Assembly: GCF_022699665.1 (NCBI RefSeq)
Contig: NZ_JALDNB010000004.1
Location: 62,001 to 126,000, forward strand
Direction of reading: 5' to 3'
From: Chryseobacterium aahli
GTDB lineage: Bacteria; Bacteroidota; Bacteroidia; Flavobacteriales; Weeksellaceae
DNA: 64,000 bases
A program made the translations under genes and the position numbers. The notes beneath the pieces were generated by a model. It was not told where the DNA came from and did not search any database. It saw nothing but the letters and a program-made list of their open reading frames with translations. Positions 8,085 through 16,964 of this stretch are shown here, in pieces; position 1 is the stretch's first letter, and every line of letters starts with the position of its first letter.

Positions 8085-8255
8085 TGCTAAATTTTTCCCC
8101 ACGTATCACATAGATTTTCACAGATTATTGTTTTAAAAATTCATCTAACAAATCTGCGCTATCTGCAAAATCTGCGAGAGAAATGTAAGTTTTGGCTAAA
8201 GCCAATATCGTGCAGCAACATTGAAAGCGGGCTAAAGCCTGCTTCTATTGATGAA
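8085..8255. repeat. Intergenic region with dispersed repeats upstream of ileS
   Basis: The 385-bp gap 8056-8440 holds two repeat types. One is TTCCCCACGTATCACATAGATTTTCACAGATT followed by ATCTGCGCTATCTGCAAAATCTGCGAGAG, related to 34665-34720. The second has two GGCTAAAGCC palindromes: TTGGCTAAAGCCAA at 8192-8205 and GCGGGCTAAAGCCTGC at 8227-8242. The remaining part to 8440 has a TAAATTTG -7-like element at 8398-8405 that probably starts the ileS transcript. No gene or tRNA is seen. Confidence 0.65.
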
Positions 8256-8440
8256 AATCACAGATTTTATTAGTAAAACAATTTAAAAATTCACATTTGA
8301 CAATTTAAAATTCACTTTCAAAAACGCTTCAATTTTCACTAACGTTTCAATAATCCGAATCAAAATAAAACATATATTATAAACCGACAAAAATCACTAA
8401 ATTTGCAAACTTGATTAATCAACGAAATTGAGAAATTACA

Positions 8441-11400
8441 ATGAGCCAATTTAAAGAATATAAAAACCTCAACCTGATAGACGTAGCCGAGAATGTTGCG
8501 GAATTCTGGAAAGCCAATAAAACCTTTGAAAAAAGTGTTGAAACTCGTGAAGGAAATCCTGAATTTGTGTTTTATGAAGGTCCGCCTTCAGCAAACGGAA
8601 TGCCCGGAATTCACCACGTTATGGCAAGAGCGTTGAAAGATATTTTCTGTCGTTACCAAACTCAGAACGGGAAACAGGTTTTCCGTAAAGCAGGTTGGGA
8701 CACACACGGACTTCCCGTAGAATTAGGAGTTGAAAAAGAACTCGGAATTACAAAAGAAGATATTGGCAAAAAAATTTCGATTGAAGATTACAACAAAGCT
8801 TGTCGTGAAGCAGTAATGCGTTATACAGATGTCTGGAATCACCTGACCGAGAAAATCGGTTATTGGGTAGATCTTGAAGATCCGTACATCACGTACAAAT
8901 CAAAATACATGGAAACCGTTTGGTGGTTGTTGAAGCAATTGTACAGCAAAGATTTGTTGTATAAAGGGTACACGATTCAGCCGTATTCTCCGAAAGCAGG
9001 AACGGGACTTTCTTCTCACGAAGTTAATCAACCCGGAGCTTACCGTGATGTGACCGACACAACAATTGTAGCACAATTCAAGACACTTCTTGAAACATTA
9101 CCTTCGTTTTTGCAAGGTTTTGGAGACGTGCATTTCTTAGCATGGACGACCACTCCATGGACGTTGCCTTCGAACACTGCTTTGACGGTAGGTCCAAAAA
9201 TCGATTACGTTTTAGTAAAAACATTTAACCAATACACTTTTGAGCCGATTAATATTGTTTTGGCTAAACCTTTGGTTGGAAAACAGTTCGGGAAAAAATT
9301 CATCGAAGGAACTGACGAAGATTTCGCTAATTATACTTCATCAAGCAAAACCATTCCTTTCCAAATTCTTGGGGAGTTCAAAGGTTTTGATTTGGTTGGA
9401 ATTAAATATGAGCAGCTATTACCCTACACTTTACCGTACCAAAACCCGGAAAATGCTTTCAGAGTAATTTCAGGAGACTTCGTTACGACTGAAGACGGTA
9501 CAGGTATCGTTCACACTGCGCCTACTTTCGGTGCTGATGATGCGAAAGTTGCTAAAGAAGCGACACCTGAAGTTCCGCCAATGTTGGTTTTAAATGAATT
9601 CGGAAATCCGGTTCCATTAGTAGATTTGCAAGGAAAGTTCACTTCGCAAATGGGAGATTTCGCAGGTAAATATGTGAAAAACGAATATTATGATGCAGGA
9701 ACAGCACCAGAAAAGTCTGTTGATGTAGAAATTGCAATTCGTTTAAAAGAAGAAAATAAAGCTTTTAAAGTTGAAAAATATGTTCACAGTTACCCACACA
9801 GCTGGAGAACAGATGAGCCTCTTTTATATTATCCGTTAGATTCTTGGTTTGTCAAAATGACGGCAGTAAAAGACCGTTTGGTAGATTTAAACAAAGAAAT
9901 CAACTGGAAGCCGAAAGCTACAGGAGAAGGTCGTTTCGGAAATTGGCTGGAAAACGTTAATGACTGGAATCTTTCCCGTTCAAGATATTGGGGGATTCCG
10001 TTGCCAATTTGGAGAACAGATCCTTCGACAGGCTCAGCACAGGAAGAAATCATTATCGGTTCTGTTGAAGAACTATACAATGAGATCGAAAAATCTATCG
10101 CAGCAGGATTGATGAAAGAAAATCCGTTCAAAGGTTTTGAGATCGGAAATATGTCTGAAGAAAACTACTCATTGGTTGATTTGCACAAAAACATTGTTGA
10201 CAAAATTGTTTTGGTTTCTGAATCAGGAAAAGCGATGCACCGTGAGAGCGACCTGATTGACGTTTGGTTCGATTCAGGTTCTATGCCTTATGCACAGTTG
10301 CATTATCCTTTTGAAAATAAAGAATTAATTGATAACAATAAAGCATTCCCAGCAGATTTCATCGCTGAAGGCGTTGACCAGACTCGTGGATGGTTCTATA
10401 CACTTCATGCTATTGGAACTGCGGTTTTTGATTCAGTTGCTTATAAAAATGTAATGAGCAACGGACTTGTTTTGGATAAAAATGGTCTTAAAATGTCAAA
10501 ATCAAAAGGAAATGCAGTGGATCCATTCGAGACTTTAGCAGTTTACGGACCGGATGCAACACGTTGGTACATGGTTTCGAATGCAAACCCTTGGGAAAAC
10601 CTGAAATTTGACATTGAAGGAATTGACGAAGTGAGAAGAAAATTCTTCGGAACATTGTACAATACCTATTCGTTCTTCACTTTATATGCGAATGTAGATG
10701 GATTTAAGTATTCTGAAAAAGATATTGAAAACAGACCGGAAATCGATCGTTGGATTTTATCTGAATTGAATCTTTTAATTAAAGAAGTAAAAGCATTCTA
10801 CGAAGATTATGAGCCGACAAGAGTGGCAAGATCGATCAGCAATTTTGTGAATGATAACTTGAGTAACTGGTACGTAAGATTATGCAGAAGACGTTTCTGG
10901 AAAGGAGATTATTCTGATGACAAAATCTCTGCTTACCAGACTTTATATACTTGCCTTGAAACTGTTGCTAAACTATCTGCACCAATCGCTCCGTTCTTTA
11001 TGGATCAATTGTATCAGGATTTGAATGCAGCTACCGGAAAAGAAGCATTTGAATCAGTTCACTTGACAGATTTCCCTGTTGCCGATGAAAGTTTAATCGA
11101 TCAGGATTTGGTTGAAAAAACACATTTAGCACAAAGCATTACAAGTATGGTTTTCTCTCTGAGAAAAAAGGAAAATATAAAAGTGCGTCAGCCTTTACAA
11201 AAAGTGTTGATTCCTGTTTTGGATAAGAAAACTGAAGAGCAGATCTTAGCGGTTTCAGAATTAATTAAACAAGAAGTTAACGTTAAAGAATTGCAGTTAA
11301 TCAATGCCGAAGAAGCGTCGCATTTAATTGTAAAACAAATCAAACCAAACTTTAAAACTCTGGGTTCAAGACTTGGAAAAGATATGAAAGTTGTTGGTAA

Positions 11401-11839
11401 TGAGATTTCTAATTTCACACCAGAGCAAATTTCATCTTTAGAAAAAGAAGGAAAAACAGAAATTCAAGGGTATGAAATTACAACAACCGATGTAGAAATT
11501 TCGACAAAAGATATCCCGGGATGGACAGTAACTTCTGACGGGAAAACAACTGTGGCATTAGATTTGACGCTAACAGAAGAATTAAAATCTGAAGGTATCG
11601 CAAGAGAGTTTATTAACAGGATCCAGAATCTTAGAAAAGAGAAAGATTTTGAATTAACAGACAGAATAAGCATCATTTTGGAAGAAAACACACCATTTTT
11701 GGAACAAATCAAACAAAATGAAGAATATATTTCATCTGAGGTCTTGTCAAATAAAATAGAAATTGTATCTTCACTTTCAAATTTTAACGAAATCGACATC
11801 GATGACCTTAATTTTAAAGTAAATGTTGAAAAAAATTAA
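8441..11839 (+). CDS. ileS: Isoleucyl-tRNA synthetase
   Basis: A 1132-residue class I aminoacyl-tRNA synthetase that charges tRNA-Ile. The HIGH-type motif lies in GMPGIHHVMARAL (about 53-65) and KMSKS at 684-688. The editing CP1 domain lies between them, with the LAWTTTPWTLPSNTAL strand typical of IleS/ValS. SRYWGIPLP and DQTRGWFYTL are further signatures. Length fits the long eukaryote-like IleS form common in Bacteroidetes. The anticodon-binding domain occupies about 730-900. An unusual DPSTGSAQE stretch at 527-535 coincides with a repeat-like DNA segment. A TAAATTTG -7 element lies 36 bp upstream of the start. It probably forms a transcription unit with the DksA-like gene 59 bp downstream. 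Confidence 0.97.
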   Translation: MSQFKEYKNLNLIDVAENVAEFWKANKTFEKSVETREGNPEFVFYEGPPSANGMPGIHHVMARALKDIFCRYQTQNGKQVFRKAGWDTHGLPVELGVEKELGITKEDIGKKISIEDYNKACREAVMRYTDVWNHLTEKIGYWVDLEDPYITYKSKYMETVWWLLKQLYSKDLLYKGYTIQPYSPKAGTGLSSHEVNQPGAYRDVTDTTIVAQFKTLLETLPSFLQGFGDVHFLAWTTTPWTLPSNTALTVGPKIDYVLVKTFNQYTFEPINIVLAKPLVGKQFGKKFIEGTDEDFANYTSSSKTIPFQILGEFKGFDLVGIKYEQLLPYTLPYQNPENAFRVISGDFVTTEDGTGIVHTAPTFGADDAKVAKEATPEVPPMLVLNEFGNPVPLVDLQGKFTSQMGDFAGKYVKNEYYDAGTAPEKSVDVEIAIRLKEENKAFKVEKYVHSYPHSWRTDEPLLYYPLDSWFVKMTAVKDRLVDLNKEINWKPKATGEGRFGNWLENVNDWNLSRSRYWGIPLPIWRTDPSTGSAQEEIIIGSVEELYNEIEKSIAAGLMKENPFKGFEIGNMSEENYSLVDLHKNIVDKIVLVSESGKAMHRESDLIDVWFDSGSMPYAQLHYPFENKELIDNNKAFPADFIAEGVDQTRGWFYTLHAIGTAVFDSVAYKNVMSNGLVLDKNGLKMSKSKGNAVDPFETLAVYGPDATRWYMVSNANPWENLKFDIEGIDEVRRKFFGTLYNTYSFFTLYANVDGFKYSEKDIENRPEIDRWILSELNLLIKEVKAFYEDYEPTRVARSISNFVNDNLSNWYVRLCRRRFWKGDYSDDKISAYQTLYTCLETVAKLSAPIAPFFMDQLYQDLNAATGKEAFESVHLTDFPVADESLIDQDLVEKTHLAQSITSMVFSLRKKENIKVRQPLQKVLIPVLDKKTEEQILAVSELIKQEVNVKELQLINAEEASHLIVKQIKPNFKTLGSRLGKDMKVVGNEISNFTPEQISSLEKEGKTEIQGYEITTTDVEISTKDIPGWTVTSDGKTTVALDLTLTEELKSEGIAREFINRIQNLRKEKDFELTDRISIILEENTPFLEQIKQNEEYISSEVLSNKIEIVSSLSNFNEIDIDDLNFKVNVEKN
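10022..10037 (+). repeat. CCTTCGACAGGCTCAG repeat-like segment inside ileS
   Basis: The 16-mer CCTTCGACAGGCTCAG is a word I recall from dispersed palindromic repeats in Bacteroidetes, whose complement reads CTGAGCCTGTCGAAGG. Here it is in frame in ileS and encodes PSTGSAQ between WRT and EEIIIGS. Only one copy is in the window, so repeat status rests on memory. Confidence 0.4.
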
Positions 11840-11898
11840 TATTTAATTATTGTTTTTTCAAAATCCATTTCATAAATTTATTAAAAAAGAAAAAGAAA

Positions 11899-12279
11899 AT
11901 GCAAGACGAAAGGGTAAGATATAACGACTCTGATTTACAGGAATTTAAAAAGTTAATCAAAGATAAAATAGAAAAAGCAGAGAAAGATTTGCAGTTGATT
12001 AGAGAAAGTTTCATCAACGATCAAAACAACGGAACTGACGACACATCACCAACTTTCAAAGCTTTTGAAGAAGGTGCTGAAACGCTGAGCAAAGAGCAAA
12101 ACTCTATTTTGGCAGGAAGACAGGAGAAGTTTGTGAGAGATCTGAAAAATGCTTTAATCAGAATTGAAAACAAAACGTACGGTGTATGCAGAGTAACCGG
12201 AAAACTGATCCCGAAAGAGAGGCTTTTAGCAGTTCCACACGCTACTTTGAGCATCGAAGCTAAAAATATGCAGAGATAA
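11899..12279 (+). CDS. DksA/TraR-family RNA polymerase-binding protein with degenerate zinc finger
   Basis: A 126-residue protein with an N-terminal coiled-coil rich in Lys and Glu (about 8-85) and a C-terminal DksA-like segment YGVCRVTGKLIPKERLLAVPHATLSIEAK. Classical DksA has a CXXC...CXXC zinc finger. Here the first pair is reduced to a single Cys (CRVTG), and the second pair is replaced by VPHATLSIE, so zinc binding is very unlikely. The acidic coiled-coil tip contains NGTDDTSP, recalling the DXXDXA region that reaches the polymerase secondary channel. Related cysteine-poor forms are common in Bacteroidetes as far as I recall. It lies just after ileS and is closed by a hairpin. Confidence 0.85.
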   Translation: MQDERVRYNDSDLQEFKKLIKDKIEKAEKDLQLIRESFINDQNNGTDDTSPTFKAFEEGAETLSKEQNSILAGRQEKFVRDLKNALIRIENKTYGVCRVTGKLIPKERLLAVPHATLSIEAKNMQR

Positions 12280-12308
12280 TTATTTTTATCTTATTTTTGT
12301 AAATAATT

Positions 12309-12355
12309 AATTGGGTTTATATGATGTTATTCAACATTGTATAAACCTAATTTTT
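12309..12355 (+). terminator. Rho-independent terminator after the DksA-like gene
   Basis: The 13-bp arms AATTGGGTTTATA (12309-12321) and TATAAACCTAATT (12340-12352, one G-U pair) flank an 18-nt loop and run into a T-rich tail. Confidence 0.75.
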
Positions 12356-12365
12356 AATTATATCT

Positions 12366-12611
12366 ATGAGTGAATATTTGATTTTAGGAATCATCCTTGT
12401 GGCAGTTTTATGGTATTTTAACCGAGACAGAATCAAAAATAGATTCTATCCCGACAAGCCTAAAAACCTGACCATTGATCAACAGTTCAATTCAGACAAG
12501 CGAGAAAGGGAAAAGGAAATCGACAGACTTCTCAGTAAAATGGGCAAGAACGGAATCAACGACCTGTCTGCAAAAGACAGAAAAAGATTAGACGAACTTT
12601 CTAAGCATTAA
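12366..12611 (+). CDS. Small membrane-anchored hypothetical protein
   Basis: An 81-residue protein with an N-terminal membrane segment (LILGIILVAVLWYF, about 5-18) followed by a highly charged cytoplasmic-type tail (DKREREKEIDRLLSKMGKNG, KDRKRLDELSKH). This resembles the small single-pass proteins (DUF6576-like) that Bacteroidetes often encode near housekeeping genes; I am not certain of the family. It lies at the head of a plus-strand run leading to lspA. Confidence 0.7.
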   Translation: MSEYLILGIILVAVLWYFNRDRIKNRFYPDKPKNLTIDQQFNSDKREREKEIDRLLSKMGKNGINDLSAKDRKRLDELSKH

Positions 12612-12670
12612 CATTAAACATAAAGCGTTGGTGAAGCTTTAGCCTTTACCAGCGTTTCAAATAAATTAAA

Positions 12671-12868
12671 ATGGAAGCATTAATTGTACACCCAAAAAAC
12701 CAAATGGAGCTGAATGCGCTGAAAAGCGTGATGAAAGATATGGGAATTCGTTACGAAAAATTTCACACAAGAGGCGCAAAAACTCAAACTTTTGAACCTC
12801 GTACTCCTGCAGTAAAAAAGGATAAGCCTGTAAGAAACTTTAAAGACAAACCAAAGCCGAATTTGTAA
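12671..12868 (+). CDS. DUF2683-like small protein
   Basis: A 65-residue basic protein. The N-terminus MEALIVHPKNQMELNALKSV matches my memory of the DUF2683 family, in which a short beta strand precedes a helix and KxxGIRYEKF. The tail is rich in Lys and Pro. The function of this family is unknown; some members sit next to toxin-like genes, but no toxin is seen here. The stop codon overlaps the lspA start (TAATG), showing translational coupling with lspA. Confidence 0.75.
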   Translation: MEALIVHPKNQMELNALKSVMKDMGIRYEKFHTRGAKTQTFEPRTPAVKKDKPVRNFKDKPKPNL

Positions 12869-13506
12869 TGAAGAAGATTGCACTTATCACTTTTCTTATT
12901 TTATTGATCGATCAGGCATCAAAAATTTATATTAAAACTAATTTTAGCCTTAATGACAGTGTTTCTGTTTTTCCAGGTTTTAAATTAACTTTTGTCGAAA
13001 ATCCAGGAATGGCTTATGGCTTTCATTTTGGAGGAATGCTTGGCAAATATTTTTTGGTAATCGTTCGTATTTTCTTGATAGGCGGAATGGTTTATCTGTT
13101 TAAAAAATGGTTGGCAAGAGGTGAATCTAATTATCTGATTATTCCAATGTCCATTATTTTTGCCGGAGCTATCGGAAATCTTATAGACGGAATGTTTTAC
13201 GGATTAATTTTCGACAGCGGGATGGTTTATGACGAAAGCGTTAATCAATGGATTGGTTACGGCGGAGTTTCTAAATTGGTTCCTTTCGGTGAGGGTTATT
13301 CTACATTTATGAAAGGTTGCGTGGTAGACATGCTTCATTTTCCTTTGGTAGACTGGACTGCTCCCGAAAGCTGGCCGTTAATTGGAGGTAAGCACTTCGA
13401 ATTCTTTAAATACATTTTCAATGTTGCCGATTCTGCAATAACTGTGGGTGCTGCATTTTTATTGATTTTCAGAAAGAAAGCTTTCCCGAATGGATTAGAA
13501 TTTTAA
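12868..13506 (+). CDS. lspA: Lipoprotein signal peptidase (signal peptidase II)
   Basis: A 212-residue inner-membrane aspartyl protease that removes signal peptides from prolipoproteins after lipid attachment. The catalytic aspartates are Asp107 in GAIGNLIDG and Asp188 in FNVADSAITVG. VENPGMAYGF (43-52) replaces the usual ENxGAAFG. Four membrane segments can be placed near 5-17, 60-78, 90-108 and 183-205. It is longer than the approximately 165 residues of the proteobacterial enzyme because of a loop between the two aspartates (about 110-180), as commonly seen in Bacteroidetes. The start codon overlaps the upstream stop. Confidence 0.95.
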   Translation: MKKIALITFLILLIDQASKIYIKTNFSLNDSVSVFPGFKLTFVENPGMAYGFHFGGMLGKYFLVIVRIFLIGGMVYLFKKWLARGESNYLIIPMSIIFAGAIGNLIDGMFYGLIFDSGMVYDESVNQWIGYGGVSKLVPFGEGYSTFMKGCVVDMLHFPLVDWTAPESWPLIGGKHFEFFKYIFNVADSAITVGAAFLLIFRKKAFPNGLEF

Positions 13507-13548
13507 AATATTTCATACTTTTATGAAACCTTTTAGGGTTTAAAATGT

Positions 13549-14193
13549 ATGAAAAGAATTATAAAAAATACAATCAAAATCTTCCTGCTGCTTTTTGTGG
13601 CAGGAATTATTTTTGTCATCTGGTCAAACTTCACCATTAAAGATCAGGCGGAAAATTTCGTTACTTCAGATCTTTCAAAACTACCTACCGAGAAAACAGG
13701 ACTTCTCCTTGGAACGAGCAAAACACTTTCAAACGGAAATCCGAACGCATATTTTTTTAACAGAATAAAAGCCGCTGCAGACTTATATAAATCCGGAAAA
13801 ATTCAAAATATTATTGTAAGCGGAGATAATTCTCAAAAGGATTACAATGAACCGGAGGAAATGAAAAACGAACTCATCAAAGCCGGAGTTCCTGCAGAAA
13901 GAATCTTTGAAGATTTTGCAGGCTTCAGAACTTTAGACTCAGTCGTTCGGGCGAAAGAAATTTTCGGGCAAAATTCTTACATCATTATTTCACAGAATTT
14001 TCACAATGAGAGAGCCGTTTTTCTTGCCAGAAAAAATGGAATTGCAGCATTCGGTTACAATGCTGCCGATGTGAATAAATATGCCGGCTTTAAAACCAAT
14101 GCAAGAGAAAAACTGGCGCGAGCAAAGGTTTTCTGGGATTTCATTTTTGGAGTTGAACCGAAGTTTGGTGGAGATAAAATTTTAATTCCTTAG
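13549..14193 (+). CDS. SanA/YdcF-family protein (DUF218)
   Basis: A 214-residue protein with one N-terminal membrane segment (about 8-26) and a DUF218 domain. The signatures are GLLLGTSK near 52-59, IIVSGDNS, the acidic EPEEMKNELIKAGVP segment, and IISQNFHNERAVFLARKNG. SanA-type proteins act at the envelope and affect resistance to large antibiotics such as vancomycin in enterobacteria; the biochemical activity is not settled. The start codon lies inside a hairpin with arms TTTCATAC and GTATGAAA, which could limit translation. It follows lspA by 42 bp on the same strand. Confidence 0.85.
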   Translation: MKRIIKNTIKIFLLLFVAGIIFVIWSNFTIKDQAENFVTSDLSKLPTEKTGLLLGTSKTLSNGNPNAYFFNRIKAAADLYKSGKIQNIIVSGDNSQKDYNEPEEMKNELIKAGVPAERIFEDFAGFRTLDSVVRAKEIFGQNSYIIISQNFHNERAVFLARKNGIAAFGYNAADVNKYAGFKTNAREKLARAKVFWDFIFGVEPKFGGDKILIP

Positions 14194-14239
14194 TTTTTTT
14201 AAAATTTAATATAAAAACTAATAAATACTCTTGAGAAAA

Positions 14240-14950
14240 ATGAGTGTCTTCACTTATCATTTAGTAAAAACAAACTACTTTTCTGCGCTTAGAATTCTTT
14301 TGTTTTCACCGAAGCCAAAAAATACTCCGGGTTTGATTCATGCAGAATATATGACCGCAATGACGCTTGGCTCTGCTATATTTTCACCTTCACGAATGCT
14401 GATCAGACAAATCGCAGTATTTGCTAAATGGGAAAAGGAAAGTGATGTTGATAATTTTTTAGCTAAAAATAACTTTGGAAAAATCTTATCTAAAGGTTGG
14501 CATACAAGATTAACTTTTATGAGAAAATGGGGGAAATTCAATAAGTTTGAAATTCCGGATGAAACTTTAGAATTTGAAAATCCCGATTCTCCAGTTGTCG
14601 CTGTCACTATTGCACGAATGAAATTTCTGCAAATCCCAAGATTTATTCATTGGGGAAGACCGGTTGAGAAATTGGTTAGAGATCATCCCGCAACCACCTT
14701 GTCTTTAGCTTCCATTAAATTCCCAAATACCGTTTCTACTTTTTCAATTTGGAAAACGCAGAAAGAAATGACCGATATGGTTCATGGACACAGCAAAGTT
14801 TCAAAGCCAGAAAGACACGCTGATGCAATGAAAGAAAGAAATCGAAAAGATTTTCATTTTGAATTTACAACGTTGCGCTTCAAACCCATCTCGGAATTTG
14901 GTGAATGGAACGGACGACGCAACATTATTCCAAATCTCAAAAGTAATTAA
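14240..14950 (+). CDS. CrtA-like (spheroidene monooxygenase family) protein
   Basis: I chose the ATG at 14240 (MSVFTYHL) over a TTG nine bases upstream. It encodes 236 residues. The pattern TFSIWKTQKEM followed by HGHSKVSKPERHADAMKERNRKDFHFEFTTLRF matches the haem-binding C-terminal region of the CrtA family as I recall it (W, spaced His, and WF..E...RF). Known CrtA enzymes oxidise carotenoids, but many homologues occur in organisms without spheroidene and their substrates are unknown. No carotenoid gene is in the window. The stop codon abuts the next gene's ATG, so the two form a tightly coupled pair. Confidence 0.6.
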   Translation: MSVFTYHLVKTNYFSALRILLFSPKPKNTPGLIHAEYMTAMTLGSAIFSPSRMLIRQIAVFAKWEKESDVDNFLAKNNFGKILSKGWHTRLTFMRKWGKFNKFEIPDETLEFENPDSPVVAVTIARMKFLQIPRFIHWGRPVEKLVRDHPATTLSLASIKFPNTVSTFSIWKTQKEMTDMVHGHSKVSKPERHADAMKERNRKDFHFEFTTLRFKPISEFGEWNGRRNIIPNLKSN

Positions 14951-15811
14951 ATGAGATTCGCTTATCCGATGCAGAAGTTTCAGGATTGGATGACTCAGCA
15001 ATGGGTGATTCTGCGTGGAAGAAAAATAAAGCCAGAAGATTTTCCTTGGCTTATGGGACCGTTTGGAAATCTGGATGCGATAGGTGAAGATTTCATTTTC
15101 AAATTTGCGGAAAAAGAAAATTTAACTATTCAAAAAGATTCTAAGGCAAAAGGCATTATCCCCTCAATGCAGAAATTGAATTTATCTGAAGCCGAATTTT
15201 CTAATTTATCTAAAAGTGTGATTGGGTTTTATGAAAAAACAGACAATCACAACTTGCAATTTTCCGTACAATGGAATCCGTTTTTCAAATTTTTCGGGAT
15301 TTTGATTAATAAATTATTCAGCAACAGAATCAATCAATTAAATATTCCTACCAAGAATATTGATGAATCAGAATCTTTAAAAAGCGAGATTATCAATCTG
15401 GTCGATACAAAAAGCAATGAGATAAAATACACATTTTGGTTTCGCTCTATTAAATCAAGCGGACAGGTGATCTACTCCGGCGTTTATGGAATTAGCAATT
15501 TACCTTCAGGAAAAACCTGTGTAAAAGCCGTTTTCCCCCTTCCCAATGGGAATGCAACAGTGTTGATGAATCCAAGTATTGGAGAAAATGGGGAATTGAT
15601 TTTAGATTCTTCAGGAAAAAAATTTGGTGATGCCGGGTTTTATTTTTTACTAAAAGATTCTAAGGGTGATTATTGGTCGCAATTCATCAGTTCATTCCGT
15701 GACCGTTTGATTATTGGTTCACAAAACGATATCATCTCAGCAGAACAGACCTTAACACTCTGGCATTTAAAGGTTTTAACTTTTAAATACACAATTGAAT
15801 TGAAGAAATAA
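14951..15811 (+). CDS. Hypothetical protein coupled to the CrtA-like gene
   Basis: A 286-residue protein starting directly after the stop of the CrtA-like gene (zero intergenic bases). The N-terminal third has WMTQQWVILRGRKIKPEDFPWLMGPFG and reads as soluble. The rest is beta-rich (KYTFWFRSIKSSGQVIYSGVYGI, VKAVFPLPNGNATVLMNPS). No signal peptide or membrane segment. I do not recognise a named family; fixed adjacency suggests a partner or co-substrate-handling role with the CrtA-like protein, which is inference only. Confidence 0.75.
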   Translation: MRFAYPMQKFQDWMTQQWVILRGRKIKPEDFPWLMGPFGNLDAIGEDFIFKFAEKENLTIQKDSKAKGIIPSMQKLNLSEAEFSNLSKSVIGFYEKTDNHNLQFSVQWNPFFKFFGILINKLFSNRINQLNIPTKNIDESESLKSEIINLVDTKSNEIKYTFWFRSIKSSGQVIYSGVYGISNLPSGKTCVKAVFPLPNGNATVLMNPSIGENGELILDSSGKKFGDAGFYFLLKDSKGDYWSQFISSFRDRLIIGSQNDIISAEQTLTLWHLKVLTFKYTIELKK

Positions 15812-15932
15812 TTCTTCTAAATTTGAATAGAACTAACTTTTTTAATAGAGATAATTTTATATTACTCTACGGTAGTTTTGAACAAGATAAATTCTAAATT
15901 TTCCCTATTTTTGCACAAACAATTTTAAACAA

Positions 15933-16901
15933 ATGTCAAGAATTCTTACCGGCATACAAGCCACCGGAACTCCGCACCTTGGAAACCTTTTGGGTGCTAT
16001 TATTCCTGCGATTGAGCTATCAAAGCAAGCAGGAAACGAATCATTTTTATTTATTGCGAATCTGCACTCACTTACGCAGATCAAAGACGCAAAAGAATTA
16101 AAAAACAACACCTACGAAATTGCTGCAGCTTGGCTTGCCTGCGGATTGGATACTGAAAAAACATTCTTTTACAGACAGAGCGACATCCCTGAAACCTGTG
16201 AACTATCTTGGCATTTATCATGTTTTTTTCCTTATCAGAGACTGACCTTAGCGCATTCTTTTAAAGATAAAGCAGATCGTTTACAAGATGTTAATGCTGG
16301 ATTATTTACCTATCCGATTTTGATGGCGGCAGATATCTTATTGTACGACGCAGAGATCGTTCCTGTAGGAAAAGACCAGCTTCAACACCTTGAAATTGCC
16401 CGTGACGTTGCCTCAAGATTTAATAATCAGATGGGTGAAGTTTTAGTTTTGCCTCAGGCCGAATTGCAGGAAGACACCAAATATGTTCCCGGACTTGATG
16501 GACACAAAATGTCTAAATCTAGAGGAAACATCATCAATATTTTCTTGCCTGAAAAGGAATTGAAAAAACAGGTAATGAGTATAGAAAGTGATTCTAAATC
16601 TTTAGAAGAGCCAAAAGATCCGTCTACAGATAAGACTTTTGCTATTTTTGAATTAATTGCTACACCTGAACAAACTGAAGAATTGAGAGCCAAATATCTA
16701 GCCGGAAATTTTGGTTACGGTCATGCTAAAAAAGAACTTTTAGATTTAATTCTAACAAGATTTGAAAAAGAAAGAGAGCTATTTTCTTACTACATGAACA
16801 ATCTTGATGAACTGGAAGCAAAGCTTCAGGAAGGAGCAGAAAAAACGAGAGCAATCGCCACACAGACCATTCAGAGAGTAAGAGAAAGTTTGGGAATTTA
16901 A
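15933..16901 (+). CDS. trpS: Tryptophanyl-tRNA synthetase
   Basis: A 322-residue class I synthetase charging tRNA-Trp. The HIGH-like motif is in GIQATGTPHLGNLLGAI (about 7-23), KMSKS lies within LDGHKMSKSRGN, and the family signature VGKDQLQHLEIARD contacts tryptophan and ATP. Length is normal for a bacterial TrpRS. A TATTTTTG -7-like element at 15906-15913 lies 20 bp before the start. Followed by a strong hairpin shared with the convergent histidine kinase gene. Confidence 0.97.
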   Translation: MSRILTGIQATGTPHLGNLLGAIIPAIELSKQAGNESFLFIANLHSLTQIKDAKELKNNTYEIAAAWLACGLDTEKTFFYRQSDIPETCELSWHLSCFFPYQRLTLAHSFKDKADRLQDVNAGLFTYPILMAADILLYDAEIVPVGKDQLQHLEIARDVASRFNNQMGEVLVLPQAELQEDTKYVPGLDGHKMSKSRGNIINIFLPEKELKKQVMSIESDSKSLEEPKDPSTDKTFAIFELIATPEQTEELRAKYLAGNFGYGHAKKELLDLILTRFEKERELFSYYMNNLDELEAKLQEGAEKTRAIATQTIQRVRESLGI

Positions 16902-16921
16902 TTTAAATTTTTTAAATATAG

Positions 16922-16952
16922 GAAAGCCTTTCACGTTGAAAGGCTTTTGTTT
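16922..16952. terminator. Bidirectional terminator between trpS and the sensor kinase
   Basis: The arms AAAGCCTTTCA and TGAAAGGCTTT enclose a 3-nt loop, with a T-run on the plus side. Confidence 0.9.
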
Positions 16953-16964
16953 TTTAATTGTGTA

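Noticed and set aside
8056..8440. tRNA or small RNA gene in the gap before ileS
   Set aside because: No cloverleaf arms found; the sequence is explained by dispersed repeats.
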